Origin: an uncultured Bacillaceae bacterium
Lineage (GTDB): Bacteria > Bacillota > Bacilli > Bacillales > Caldibacillaceae
Assembly (NCBI GenBank): GCA_937934645.1
Contig: CALGYZ010000021.1
Location: 28,899-92,898 of the forward strand
Length of the DNA stretch: 64,000 nt
Reading direction: 5' to 3'
The notes under the pieces were generated by a model, which saw nothing but the letters and a program-made list of their open reading frames with translations, searched no databases and was not told where the DNA came from. Positions 1-8,931 of this stretch are shown here, piece by piece. Both the position numbers and the translations under genes were made by a program. Position 1 is the first letter of the stretch. Each line of letters starts with the position of its first letter.

Positions 1-1137
1 TTTAAAGAACATTCCGTTGAGAGCGATGCATATAACAGCATCGATGATCTGCCGGAAGAAATTAAATCCTTAATTAATACAGATAGTGATAAGAGAAACT
101 TGTATGTACAGCATAACCAAACAAGCGGTATCCTTTCATTAAGCAACGATCTGAAGAAAAAGGGTGTTATTTTCACCGATTTGTTGACGGCCGTTAAAGA
201 ACACGGTGATCTGATTCAAAAATATTACATGACGGAAGCCGTTAAAGCCGATGAGCACCGTTTAACGGCGTTTCATGCAGCTTTAGTAAACGGCGGTGTG
301 TTTCTGTATGTACCGGAAAACGTCGTGATAGATGAGCCGATTCAATCGATCTTCATCCATGACCAGGCCGATGTACCATTGATTAACCATGTGTTAATCG
401 TTGCGGACAAAAACAGCTCGGTTACTTATGTGGAAAACTACTATTCAATGAATGAAAAAGCGGAAGGAATTGCGAACATTATTACAGAAGTTATTGCATT
501 TGATAATGCCAATGTAAAATATGGTGCGGTAGACACATTGGCTGAAGGGGTTACGACTTATGTGAACCGCCGTGGATATGCGGGCCAGGACGCACGGATT
601 GAGTGGGCTCTCGGATTAATGAACGATGGCAACACCATTTCCGATAATACAACGAATTTGATCGGTGACGGTTCCTTTGCAGACACAAAATCCGTTGTTG
701 TCGGACGCGGAAAACAAACCCAGAACTTTACGACAAAAGTTATCCACCACGGAAAAGGTTCGGAAGGATTTATTTTGAAACACGGTGTTGTAAAAGACGA
801 AGCAACGACGATCTTCAACGGAATCGGTAAAATTGAACACGGCGCCTCCAAATCAAATGCTGATCAGGAATCCAGGCTGTTAATGCTAAGTAGGAATGCC
901 CGCGGGGACGCAAACCCGATTTTGTTGATTGACGAAGACGACGTAATGGCCGGTCATGCCGCTTCAGTCGGAAAAGTAGATGAGCAGCAATTATACTATC
1001 TGATGAGCCGGGGAATTCCTAAAGAAGAAGCAGAACGCCTCATTATTTTCGGTTTCCTTGCACCTGTTGTGAACCAATTGCCTGTTGAAGGCGTTAAGAA
1101 ACAATTAACATCTGTTATTGAAAGGAAAGTACAATAA
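1..1137 (+). CDS. sufD: Fe-S cluster assembly scaffold protein SufD (5' truncated by window edge)
   Basis: Part of the SufBC2D scaffold on which iron-sulfur clusters are built in the cytosol. The reading frame is open from base 1 and runs without a stop to the TAA at 1135-1137, so the gene enters from the left; 378 residues are visible and about 60 N-terminal residues are missing compared with the usual 435-440. The visible part has the right-handed beta-helix type sequence of the SufB/SufD family and ends in the family's helical C-terminus, with the motif LYYLMSRGIP that recurs in SufB at 4122-4150. Only two bases separate it from sufS, so the two are one transcript. sufC should lie just left of the window. 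Family identity is certain; SufD rather than SufB follows from length, gene order and the separate sufB downstream. Confidence 0.95.
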   Translation, partial: FKEHSVESDAYNSIDDLPEEIKSLINTDSDKRNLYVQHNQTSGILSLSNDLKKKGVIFTDLLTAVKEHGDLIQKYYMTEAVKADEHRLTAFHAALVNGGVFLYVPENVVIDEPIQSIFIHDQADVPLINHVLIVADKNSSVTYVENYYSMNEKAEGIANIITEVIAFDNANVKYGAVDTLAEGVTTYVNRRGYAGQDARIEWALGLMNDGNTISDNTTNLIGDGSFADTKSVVVGRGKQTQNFTTKVIHHGKGSEGFILKHGVVKDEATTIFNGIGKIEHGASKSNADQESRLLMLSRNARGDANPILLIDEDDVMAGHAASVGKVDEQQLYYLMSRGIPKEEAERLIIFGFLAPVVNQLPVEGVKKQLTSVIERKVQ

Positions 1138-1139
1138 TA

Positions 1140-2369
1140 ATGGATGCGGTAAAAGTTCGTGAAGACTTTCCGATTTTGCAACAAAAAGTAAACGGCCATC
1201 CGCTCGTTTATTTGGACAGTGCGGCTACTTCCCAAAAGCCGCAATCTGTCATTGAAACCCTGGAGCGGTACTACAAGGAGTACAACTCCAATGTGCACAG
1301 GGGTGTGCACACGCTCGGGACAAAAGCGACGGATGCCTATGAAGGTGCAAGGGAAAAAGTAAAAAACTTTATTAATGCAAAATCAACAAAAGAAATTATC
1401 TTTACCCGGGGAACAACAACATCGCTTAACATGGTGGCGGCAAGTTACGGCCTTGACAATGTGAAAGAAGGCGATGAAATTGTTATTTCCTATATGGAGC
1501 ATCACAGCAATCTCATCCCTTGGCAACAAGTGGCCAAACGGACGGGAGCGACGCTGAAATATTTCCCGCTCCAAAAAGATGGTACATTGTTGCTCGAGGA
1601 CGTCCACAACACGATAACGGAAAAAACAAAAATTGTTGCGATTACCCATGTATCAAACGTCCTCGGAACGATTAACCCGATTAAGGAAATTACCAAAATT
1701 GCCCATGAAAAAGGAGCAGTTGTCGTTGTTGACGGTGCCCAAAGTGCCCCGCATTTAAAAGTGAACATACAGGAACTGGATTGCGACTTCTTCGCCTTTT
1801 CCGGACATAAGATGTGCGGTCCGACCGGAATCGGTGTGTTATACGGAAAGGAACATTTATTGGAAAAAATGGAGCCGGTCGAGTTCGGAGGCGAAATGAT
1901 CGATTTCGTCGATCTGTATGATTCCACTTGGAAAGAACTGCCGTGGAAATTTGAAGGTGGAACTCCGATTATTGCGGGAGCGGTCGGGCTTGGCGCAGCA
2001 ATTGATTATTTAGAAGAGATCGGTTTGGATGAAATAAAAGAACATGAACACCGGCTGGCAGAGTATGCACTTCAACGGATGTCAGAAATAGATGGTATTA
2101 CCATTTACGGACCGAAAGATGCATCAATGCGTGCCGGAGTCATCACATTCAATATTGACGGGGTACACCCCCATGATGTTGCAACGGTATTGGATACGGA
2201 AGGCATTGCTGTTCGTGCAGGGCATCACTGCGCACAACCGCTGATGAAATGGCTGAACGTGACGGCAACAGCAAGAGCAAGCTTTTATTTATACAATACG
2301 GAAGAAGATATCGATCGTCTTGTTGAAGGAATCGTTAAAGCAAAGGAGTTTTTTAAGGATGTCTTATGA
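1140..2369 (+). CDS. sufS: Cysteine desulfurase SufS
   Basis: PLP-dependent group II cysteine desulfurase that takes sulfur from L-cysteine as an enzyme-bound persulfide and hands it to SufU for Fe-S cluster assembly. 409 residues, typical length. Visible landmarks: the PLP-binding lysine in SGHKMCGPTG (about Lys224), the His of ITHVSN (about His170), the aspartate of VVVDGAQS (about Asp198), and the catalytic cysteine in RAGHHCAQP (about Cys364). The ATG sits two bases after the sufD stop, and the 3' end overlaps sufU by 11 bases, which implies translational coupling in the suf operon. The GHHC active-site loop and partner SufU mark it as SufS rather than a NifS/IscS enzyme. Confidence 0.97.
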   Translation: MDAVKVREDFPILQQKVNGHPLVYLDSAATSQKPQSVIETLERYYKEYNSNVHRGVHTLGTKATDAYEGAREKVKNFINAKSTKEIIFTRGTTTSLNMVAASYGLDNVKEGDEIVISYMEHHSNLIPWQQVAKRTGATLKYFPLQKDGTLLLEDVHNTITEKTKIVAITHVSNVLGTINPIKEITKIAHEKGAVVVVDGAQSAPHLKVNIQELDCDFFAFSGHKMCGPTGIGVLYGKEHLLEKMEPVEFGGEMIDFVDLYDSTWKELPWKFEGGTPIIAGAVGLGAAIDYLEEIGLDEIKEHEHRLAEYALQRMSEIDGITIYGPKDASMRAGVITFNIDGVHPHDVATVLDTEGIAVRAGHHCAQPLMKWLNVTATARASFYLYNTEEDIDRLVEGIVKAKEFFKDVL

Positions 2370-2811
2370 ACAATTGGATGCATTATACCGTGCAGTAATT
2401 ATGGATCATTATAAGAGCCCGCGTAACAAAGGGGTTCTCGATGACAGTAATGTTACGATCGATATGAACAATCCGACTTGCGGCGACCGCATTCGTCTGA
2501 CGATGAAAGAAAAAGACGGCAAAATTGAAGACGTTAAATTTGAAGGGGAAGGATGCTCTATTTCCATGGCATCCGCCTCGATGATGACGCAGTTGATTAA
2601 AGGGAAAGATGTTGATACGGCTTTGAAGCTGGCGGAGATCTTTTCCCTCATGATTCAAGGAAAAGATTATCACATTACGGATTTGGATCTTGGTGATATT
2701 GAGGCGCTGCAGGGAGTATCCAAGTTCCCTGCCCGGATTAAATGCGCAACCCTTGCATGGAAAGCGATGGAAAGAGGTTTAACCGAAGGAAGAAAGGAAA
2801 GCGGACATTAA
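2359..2811 (+). CDS. sufU: Zinc-dependent sulfurtransferase SufU
   Basis: Accepts sulfur from SufS by zinc-ligand exchange and passes it to the SufBCD scaffold. 150 residues from the ATG at 2359, which has an AAAGGAG site ten bases upstream inside sufS; the longer frame upstream lacks a ribosome site. The zinc ligands known in the family are all present: Cys41 and Asp43 in TCGD, Cys66 in GEGCS and Cys129 in RIKCA. It resembles IscU in fold but has the SufU insert and lacks the IscU His ligand. It overlaps the sufS end by 11 bases. A gap of 69 bases follows before sufB, with no terminator in it. Confidence 0.96.
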   Translation: MSYEQLDALYRAVIMDHYKSPRNKGVLDDSNVTIDMNNPTCGDRIRLTMKEKDGKIEDVKFEGEGCSISMASASMMTQLIKGKDVDTALKLAEIFSLMIQGKDYHITDLDLGDIEALQGVSKFPARIKCATLAWKAMERGLTEGRKESGH

Positions 2812-2880
2812 AGCTTTTGCCGGTCGCCATCGTTTGCTTTTTGTGATTGAACACCATTCCAAAAGGAGGAAAAAAGAAAT

Positions 2881-4281
2881 ATGGTTGCCAAAAAAGCGCC
2901 GGAAATCGGCGATTACAAATATGGTTTCCGGGATAAAGACGTATCCGTGTACCGTACGGATCGGGGCTTAACCCGGGAAGTTGTCGAAGAAATTTCCAAA
3001 ATTAAGAACGAACCGGAGTGGATGTTAAAGTTCCGCCTGAAAGCATTGGAGCATTTCTACTCCAGACCAATGCCGCAGTGGGGCGGTGACCTGTCAGAGC
3101 TGGATTTTGACGAGATCACCTATTATGTCAAACCTTCAGAAAAACAGGGCCGTTCCTGGGATGAAGTTCCGGAAGAAATTAAACGTACATTTGACAAGCT
3201 CGGTATTCCGGAAGCGGAACAAAAATATCTGGCCGGTGTATCAGCCCAATATGAGTCTGAAGTTGTTTACCACAATATGAAGAAAGACTTTGAAAAACTG
3301 GGAATTATTTTTAAAGACACAGACTCTGCTTTAAAAGAAAATGAAGAGCTGTTCCGCAAATATTTCGGTACGGTTGTTCCGTATACAGATAATAAATTTG
3401 CCGCATTAAACTCTGCTGTTTGGTCCGGAGGATCCTTCATTTATGTTCCTAAAGGAGTTAAAGTGGATACGCCGCTTCAAGCTTATTTCCGCATTAACTC
3501 TGAAAATATGGGACAATTCGAACGGACGCTGATCATTGTTGATGAAGGTGCATCCGTCCATTATGTAGAAGGATGTACGGCGCCTATTTATTCAACGGAC
3601 TCCCTCCACAGTGCAGTAGTTGAAGTTATCGTGAAAAAAGATGCTTATTGCCGTTATACAACCATTCAAAACTGGTCAAACAACGTATATAACCTGGTAA
3701 CAAAACGTGCGGTTTGTGAAGAACGGGCTACGATGGAGTGGGTTGACGGAAACATTGGTTCCAAGATAACGATGAAATATCCGTCTGTCATTTTGAAAGG
3801 GGAAGGATCCCGCGGAATGACATTGTCCATTGCCTTTGCAGGTAAAGGCCAGGATCAGGATGCGGGAACAAAAATGATTCACCTTGCTCCGAACACTTCT
3901 TCCAGCATCGTTTCCAAGTCGATGTCAAAAGACGGCGGAAATGTAACTTATCGCGGAATCGTACACTTTGGAAGAAAAGCAGACGGAGCAAAATCAACCA
4001 TTGAGTGTGATACATTAATTTTGGATAATAAATCAACATCGGACACGATTCCGTACAATGAAATTTTAAACGATAATATTTCCTTGGAGCACGAAGCGAA
4101 AGTATCAAAAGTGTCGGAGGAACAACTGTTCTATCTCATGAGCAGGGGAATTTCCGAACAGGAAGCAACAGAAATGATTGTTATGGGCTTCATTGAGCCG
4201 TTTACGAAAGAGCTGCCGATGGAATATGCGGTTGAAATGAACCGTCTCATTAAATTTGAAATGGAAGGCAGCATCGGTTAA
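2881..4281 (+). CDS. sufB: Fe-S cluster assembly protein SufB
   Basis: Core subunit of the SufBC2D scaffold; a cluster is assembled at the SufB-SufD interface. 466 residues, the usual length. A strong AAAAGGAGG site lies just before the ATG. The N-terminal part (about 1-150) is the SufB-specific helical extension including the YYVKPSEK segment; the rest is the beta-helix core, with Cys in VEGCTAPIYS, and the C-terminus repeats the YLMSRGI signature shared with SufD. Last gene of the suf operon: a large hairpin terminator follows at once. Regulation is not visible because the operon promoter lies left of the window. Confidence 0.97.
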   Translation: MVAKKAPEIGDYKYGFRDKDVSVYRTDRGLTREVVEEISKIKNEPEWMLKFRLKALEHFYSRPMPQWGGDLSELDFDEITYYVKPSEKQGRSWDEVPEEIKRTFDKLGIPEAEQKYLAGVSAQYESEVVYHNMKKDFEKLGIIFKDTDSALKENEELFRKYFGTVVPYTDNKFAALNSAVWSGGSFIYVPKGVKVDTPLQAYFRINSENMGQFERTLIIVDEGASVHYVEGCTAPIYSTDSLHSAVVEVIVKKDAYCRYTTIQNWSNNVYNLVTKRAVCEERATMEWVDGNIGSKITMKYPSVILKGEGSRGMTLSIAFAGKGQDQDAGTKMIHLAPNTSSSIVSKSMSKDGGNVTYRGIVHFGRKADGAKSTIECDTLILDNKSTSDTIPYNEILNDNISLEHEAKVSKVSEEQLFYLMSRGISEQEATEMIVMGFIEPFTKELPMEYAVEMNRLIKFEMEGSIG

Positions 4282-4290
4282 TAAATGCCA

Positions 4291-4355
4291 AAAAGCAGTC
4301 CCGGATGTGGAATGGACAAAAATTATGTTCTTTCCGCAACGGGACTGTTTTTTTA
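4291..4355 (+). terminator. Terminator of the suf operon
   Basis: Stem CAGTCCCG (4296-4303) pairs with CGGGACTG (4340-4347), extended inside by ATGTGGAA pairing with TTTCCGCA (one G-U), then a T7 run. It begins 10 bases after the sufB stop. Confidence 0.85.
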
Positions 4356-4513
4356 TACAAAAATCTTTCTTACGGAATTTTCTCGTATAATACTATGAAA
4401 TTGTCGGAAAATCTGTTAAAATATAGACAAAACACGAACAATAATGACTTATATCATTTAGAATGTAAATATTTTGTTGTTAGCGACAAAATATGCTAAA
4501 TTTTTCATGAAGA

Positions 4514-4542
4514 AATTATTTTTTAAAGATTTATGTTATACT
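4514..4542 (+). promoter_or_regulatory. Possible SigA promoter of serCA (extended -10)
   Basis: TGTTATACT at 4534-4542 is a full extended -10 (TGnTATACT); the -35 region is poor (AATTAT). It lies 46 bases before the serC GTG. A second TATAAT at 4386-4391 lacks a recognisable -35. Confidence 0.4.
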
Positions 4543-4587
4543 ATTATTCAACCAATTAACAAATTAAAGAAAAGGAGATCCAGAAAA

Positions 4588-5667
4588 GTGGAAAGAGTAT
4601 TTAATTTTTCAGCCGGTCCGGCACAATTGCCGCTCCCTGTGTTAAAAAAAGCACAGGATGAATTGCTGTCGTATCAGGGAAAAGGCATGTCAGTCATGGA
4701 GCTGAGCCACCGTTCGAAAGAATTCGGTGAAATTATTGAGGAAGCCGAAGAACGGTTAAGAAAATTAATGGAGATCCCGGAAAATTATAAGGTGTTGTTC
4801 ATTCAGGGTGGGGCTTCTTTACAATTTTCCATGGTACCGTTAAATCTCCTGAAAAACGGCCATGCTTGCTATGTGAATACGGGATCCTGGTCTAAAAAAG
4901 CAATTGCCGAAGCGAAAAAAATAGGTGATGTGAAAATCATTGCCTCTTCTGATGATAAAAATTTTACATACATCCCTGAAATTGATACAAGCCAATTCAC
5001 ACCGGAAACAAAATACGTCCATATTACAACAAACAATACGATTGAGGGAACCCGTTTCACGAAAATACCCGACACGAAAGATGTACCGCTTGTTGCAGAT
5101 ATGTCATCAAATATTCTATCCGAACGGTTGGATGTATCGAAGTTTGGCATTATCTATGCGGGTGCGCAAAAAAATCTCGGCATAGCCGGTGTGACCATTG
5201 TGATTATCCGCGATGATTTAATCGGCCATGCTGATGTAAATTTACCAACGATGTTAAATTATGAAACATATGCTAAAAATAAATCTTTGTATAATACCCC
5301 GCCGACTTTTGCGATCTACATGACGAAGTTGCTGCTCGAATGGATCGAGGAACAAGGCGGCATTGCGGAACTTGAAAAGCGGAATATTGAAAAAGCCAAA
5401 TTGCTGTATGATTTCCTTGATGAATCTGAGATGTTTTATTCAAAAGTCCGCAAAGAGGACCGCTCGCTGATGAATATACCGTTTATGACGGATTCGGATG
5501 AATTAAATCAACGGTTCATCGCAGAAGCGGAAAAAGAAGGACTGTATACATTAAAAGGGCACCGTTCTGTCGGCGGCATGCGGGCAAGCATTTACAATGC
5601 GATGCCGGTTGAGGGAGTAAAAACACTGGTCGACTTTATGAAAGAGTTTGAGAGAAAATATAGTTAA
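4588..5667 (+). CDS. serC: Phosphoserine aminotransferase SerC
   Basis: PLP enzyme of serine synthesis: 3-phosphohydroxypyruvate plus glutamate to phosphoserine plus 2-oxoglutarate; also acts in the PLP pathway in some bacteria. 359 residues from the GTG at 4588, which follows AAAGGAG by ten bases; the frame is open further upstream but without homology or ribosome site. Visible: the class V start NFSAGPAQLP (about residue 5), GGASLQFSMVP, and the PLP lysine in AGAQKNLGIAG (about 197). 13 bases separate it from serA, so the two form a two-gene serine operon. Confidence 0.96.
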   Translation: MERVFNFSAGPAQLPLPVLKKAQDELLSYQGKGMSVMELSHRSKEFGEIIEEAEERLRKLMEIPENYKVLFIQGGASLQFSMVPLNLLKNGHACYVNTGSWSKKAIAEAKKIGDVKIIASSDDKNFTYIPEIDTSQFTPETKYVHITTNNTIEGTRFTKIPDTKDVPLVADMSSNILSERLDVSKFGIIYAGAQKNLGIAGVTIVIIRDDLIGHADVNLPTMLNYETYAKNKSLYNTPPTFAIYMTKLLLEWIEEQGGIAELEKRNIEKAKLLYDFLDESEMFYSKVRKEDRSLMNIPFMTDSDELNQRFIAEAEKEGLYTLKGHRSVGGMRASIYNAMPVEGVKTLVDFMKEFERKYS

Positions 5668-5680
5668 GGGGATGTAAAAT

Positions 5681-6850
5681 ATGTATTCAATTAAAACATA
5701 TAATAATATTGCCAAAGCCGGTTTGGATGTTTTTGGGGAAGATTATGAAATTAATAAATCCGATAATCCGGATGCGATTTTGCTAAGAAGCTATAATTTG
5801 CACGATGAAGTGATTCCTACCTCGGTTAAGGCAATAGCAAGAGCCGGTGCAGGAGTGAATAATATTCCGATTGACCGTCTGACAAAGGAAGGTGTTGTCG
5901 TTTTTAATACACCCGGAGCAAATGCCAATGCGGTAAAAGAACTTGTGCTGATGAGTATTATTGCAAATTCCCGGAATTTAATGGAGGCGGTCAATTGGAC
6001 AAAATCGTTGATCGGGGAAGGTGACAAAGTTCCCGAGTTAGTCGAAAAAGGGAAAAAACAATTTGTCGGTACCGAAATTGCCGGCAAAAGATTAGGGGTT
6101 ATCGGTGTTGGAAAAATCGGCGTTCTTGTAGCTAACGGAGCAGACGCCCTCGGAATGGATGTTATTGCGTATGACCCGTTTATTTCGGTTGCGGCTGCCT
6201 GGCAATTATCCCGCAATATAAAACGGGCGGAAAATATTGATGAAATTTTCAGTACATGTGACTACATTACGGTACACGTTCCGTTAACGAAAGACACAGA
6301 GGGCATGTTGAATAAAGATGCATTTGAAAAGATGAAAGACGGTGTACGGATCTTTAACTTTTCCCGTGGAGAATTAGTCAATGAAAATGATTTGGAAGAA
6401 GCCCTCCAGCAAGGAAAAATCGCATCGTATACAACGGATTTTCCGACGGAACGGATTTTAACGATGGAAAATGCCTATGCCTTGCCGCATTTGGGAGCAT
6501 CTACGAAAGAGGCGGAAGAAAATTGCGCATATATGGCGGCAAAACAAATTAAAGAGTATTTAGAGACGGGGAATATCACCAATTCCGTTAATTATCCCAA
6601 CTTAAGCATGCCTTATGTAGGGAAAAACCGGTTAACGGTTCTCCATGAAAACAAACCGAAGATGGTCGGACCGATTACCGGGTTACTTGCGAAGTTGTCC
6701 CTCAATATTGATAATATGGTTAACGGGAGCCGCGGCGATTGGGCATATACGATGATCGACATTGATGAAGAATTGTCGGAATCCCTGATCAAAGAAGTAA
6801 AATACCAAGTCAGACAAATTGACGGTGTTGTACGGGTCCGCTTTTTATAA
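5681..6850 (+). CDS. serA: D-3-phosphoglycerate dehydrogenase, short type
   Basis: Catalyses the first step of serine synthesis, 3-phosphoglycerate to 3-phosphohydroxypyruvate with NAD. 389 residues, the short SerA class with one C-terminal ACT-like domain (about 315-389) and no intervening ASB domain, unlike the 525-residue B. subtilis enzyme. Visible: Rossmann GVGKIG (about 140-147), the catalytic Arg in NFSRGEL, the Glu of DFPTERI where most 2-hydroxyacid dehydrogenases have FEEEP, and the His of LPHLGAST. AGGGGATG precedes the ATG. Placement 13 bases after serC supports the phosphoglycerate assignment. The short ACT tail suggests, but does not show, feedback by serine. Confidence 0.9.
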   Translation: MYSIKTYNNIAKAGLDVFGEDYEINKSDNPDAILLRSYNLHDEVIPTSVKAIARAGAGVNNIPIDRLTKEGVVVFNTPGANANAVKELVLMSIIANSRNLMEAVNWTKSLIGEGDKVPELVEKGKKQFVGTEIAGKRLGVIGVGKIGVLVANGADALGMDVIAYDPFISVAAAWQLSRNIKRAENIDEIFSTCDYITVHVPLTKDTEGMLNKDAFEKMKDGVRIFNFSRGELVNENDLEEALQQGKIASYTTDFPTERILTMENAYALPHLGASTKEAEENCAYMAAKQIKEYLETGNITNSVNYPNLSMPYVGKNRLTVLHENKPKMVGPITGLLAKLSLNIDNMVNGSRGDWAYTMIDIDEELSESLIKEVKYQVRQIDGVVRVRFL

Positions 6851-6909
6851 GCTCAATAATATTCCCGGCGGGAAAGAAGGTTGTTGCCGTGAAGAAGGGA
6901 CTTTAATCG

Positions 6910-6941
6910 TATATCTGGAATTCAATGTTTTGTCCAGATAT
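6910..6941. other. Hairpin after serA
   Basis: Perfect inverted repeat TATATCTGG (6910-6918) and CCAGATATA (6933-6941) with a 14-base loop. No T run follows on the + strand, so it is not a standard terminator; it may stabilise the serCA 3' end or affect yunD expression. Confidence 0.5.
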
Positions 6942-7086
6942 AATAAATATAGTCTCTTCTTTCGGAACAACCTTTTTTTGTTGAAAAAACCCGGATGTTT
7001 GTGTTTCACGTTTCAGATGATTTTGTGCTGTGCACGGTGAATAACCGGTGATCCGGGGAATTATATTGAAATCAGAGGGAACGTTC

Positions 7087-8472
7087 ATGAATGAAAAAAT
7101 TGTTATCTACCATACAAATGATATTCATAGTCATTTCCGATACTGGCCACGTATAGAAAGGGAGATCAAAAGAAGACGGAATATTCACAAAAATTTAAAA
7201 GAATCTGTTTTTGTATTTGATATCGGGGATTTTATTGACCGTTTTCATCCCTTCACCGAAGGGACACTGGGGAAAGGTAATGCGCAAATGCTGAATGAAT
7301 GCGGTTATGATGCAGTAACCATCGGCAATAACGAAGGCATTACTTTACCCCATGAAGATTTGCAATCGTTGTATCGTGATGCGGAGTTTGATTGTATTGT
7401 TGCAAACTTATATACGAAGGATGGTAAACGCCCGGACTGGGCAAAGCCTTATCATATATATCAAACGGAAAAAGGCACAAATATCGGCGTTGTTGGAGTT
7501 ACGATTAATTTTACGAACTTTTATGAGCCGTTAAACTGGAATGTAACAAATCCTTTTGATGAACTAAGAGCGTTGATTCCTTTTCTCCGGAGCAGGGTTG
7601 ATCTCTTAATTGTCTTGTCCCATCTCGGGTTATCCGATGATGAACGAATGGCGGCGGAATTTCCGGAAATTGATATCGTACTTGGTGCCCATACCCACCA
7701 TGTTTTACCGGAAGGAAAACCGGTGAATAACAGTTTATTATGTTGTACCGGTAAATACGGTATGAACTTGGGGAAAGTAGAAATTTTCCTTGATGAGAAC
7801 AAACAAGTTGCGGAAAAACGGGCAGAGCTGATCCCGTCAGCACAACTGGAGCCGGTGGAAGATGAAGAGTTCTTTGATGACACCCTGTATAAATTGGGGA
7901 AGGAATTATTGCAGCAGCCGGTGGCCTGTTTGCCTGATAAACTGGAAACCGACTGGTTCCAAGAAACGGAATTGAATTATTTATTGTGCTCCTCTTTAAC
8001 CGAATGGTGTAATGCAGACTGCTCTTTTATTAATGCGGGTGTGCTCCTGGATGATTTACCGGCGGGAATTGTTACCGAATATGATGTCCACCGCATTTGT
8101 CCCCACCCGATTAATCCGTGTACGGTTAAATTATCCGGACGGGAGTTAAAAGAAGTGTTAATTCAAACAGAAGATGATAAATATACAACACTGGAAATTA
8201 AAGGTTTCGGATTCCGGGGTGAAATTTTTGGAAAAGTGATTTATGATAACATATCGATTGATGGAAAAGGTTCTTCCGCTAAAATACGAATTAACGGAGA
8301 GGACATCAGAATGGATCGAATATACCGGGTTGCAACCCTCGATATGTTTACTTTTGCCCGCTTTTATCCTCCGGTCACCCGGGCGGAAAAAGAATTCTTC
8401 TTACCTGAATTTCTCCGTGATTTATTAAAATGGAAATTGTCCAAATTATATCCGGTTAAAACCGGGAAGTAA
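7087..8472 (+). CDS. yunD: YunD-type metallophosphoesterase / 5'-nucleotidase-like protein
   Basis: 461 residues, matching B. subtilis YunD. N-terminal calcineurin-like metallophosphoesterase domain (about 1-240) with the metal-binding motifs HTNDIHSHF (about 9), DIGDFID (about 44), GNNEG (about 79), LSHLG and GAHTHH (about 203), followed by a 5'-nucleotidase C-terminal domain (about 270-440, with NAGVLLDDLPAG). The family hydrolyses nucleotides or related phosphoesters; the substrate here is not known. There is no signal peptide, so it is cytosolic, unlike secreted UshA. The ATG at 7087 follows AGAGGG and gives the family length; an upstream in-frame GTG lacks a site. Confidence 0.88.
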   Translation: MNEKIVIYHTNDIHSHFRYWPRIEREIKRRRNIHKNLKESVFVFDIGDFIDRFHPFTEGTLGKGNAQMLNECGYDAVTIGNNEGITLPHEDLQSLYRDAEFDCIVANLYTKDGKRPDWAKPYHIYQTEKGTNIGVVGVTINFTNFYEPLNWNVTNPFDELRALIPFLRSRVDLLIVLSHLGLSDDERMAAEFPEIDIVLGAHTHHVLPEGKPVNNSLLCCTGKYGMNLGKVEIFLDENKQVAEKRAELIPSAQLEPVEDEEFFDDTLYKLGKELLQQPVACLPDKLETDWFQETELNYLLCSSLTEWCNADCSFINAGVLLDDLPAGIVTEYDVHRICPHPINPCTVKLSGRELKEVLIQTEDDKYTTLEIKGFGFRGEIFGKVIYDNISIDGKGSSAKIRINGEDIRMDRIYRVATLDMFTFARFYPPVTRAEKEFFLPEFLRDLLKWKLSKLYPVKTGK

Positions 8473-8519
8473 TCTGTTCAGAATTAGTAAAACGCTAAAA
8501 GCCGATTCGCAAAACAAAT

Positions 8520-8550
8520 GCTCCTTTCATAAAATATTAAAGAAAGGAGC
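8520..8550 (+). promoter_or_regulatory. SD-hiding hairpin in the yunC leader
   Basis: GCTCCTTTC (8520-8528) pairs perfectly with GAAAGGAGC (8542-8550), which contains the yunC Shine-Dalgarno AAAGGAG. Loop of 13 A/T-rich bases; no T run follows, so it is a translation-level element rather than a terminator. Confidence 0.6.
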
Positions 8551-8557
8551 GAAACCA

Positions 8558-8857
8558 ATGATTAATGTCAAACCTGTGGACATTAACGGCCGTACTTTTC
8601 TTGCCATTGAAGTAAAATTGCCGAAAACAACGCTGCTTGTTGTGACCGGTGAACACGGTTATATCATGTGCGGCGCGCTGGATGTCGGCTTGTTGAATGA
8701 AAAGTTGCAGGACCGGAAAGTGATCGCCGCCCGTGCCGTCGGTGTGCGGACGATTAAGGAGCTGCTCCATGCACCGCTGGAGTCCGTGACGGCCGAGGCG
8801 GAAAAGCGCGGAATCAAAAAAGGGATGGCCGGCAAAGATGCATTATTGTTAATGTAA
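8558..8857 (+). CDS. yunC: YunC family protein (DUF1805)
   Basis: 99 residues, full length for the DUF1805 family. Small alpha/beta protein of unknown function; the segment VTGEHGYIMCGALDVGLLNEK is the family hallmark. Strong AAAGGAG site eight bases before the ATG, but the site is base-paired in a perfect hairpin (8520-8550). It sits between yunD and yunB as in B. subtilis. A long hairpin with T run follows 23 bases after the stop, so transcription probably ends there. No catalytic role can be read from the sequence. Confidence 0.9.
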   Translation: MINVKPVDINGRTFLAIEVKLPKTTLLVVTGEHGYIMCGALDVGLLNEKLQDRKVIAARAVGVRTIKELLHAPLESVTAEAEKRGIKKGMAGKDALLLM

Positions 8858-8878
8858 GGTTTGATTCATTTTATAAGC

Positions 8879-8907
8879 GTAAAATCCCCCCTTTAAATGC
8901 ATACATT
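8879..8907 (+). promoter_or_regulatory. Possible SigE promoter of yunB inside the terminator loop
   Basis: CATACATT at 8900-8907 is a full match to the SigE -10 consensus CATACAnT; GTAAAAT at 8879-8885 is a weak -35 at 14-base spacing. A start near 8913 would begin in the 3' arm of the hairpin. B. subtilis yunB is SigE-dependent (established). Confidence 0.4.
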
Positions 8908-8931
8908 TATGTTAAGGGGGGATTTTCTTTT
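8881..8931 (+). terminator. yunC terminator that also contains the yunB ribosome site
   Basis: AAAATCCCCCCTTTAA (8881-8896) pairs with TTAAGGGGGGATTTT (8912-8926) with one bulged T; AAATG/CATTT pair inside. The T-rich run TTTTCTTTT follows. The 3' arm carries the AGGGGGG Shine-Dalgarno of yunB. Confidence 0.75.

Noticed and set aside
4305..4499. Open frame of 64 codons between sufB and serC
   Set aside because: Begins inside the suf terminator, lacks a ribosome site and shows no protein-like pattern.
6819..7040. Open frame of 73 codons after serA
   Set aside because: Overlaps the serA end, covers a hairpin, no ribosome site; residues look random.
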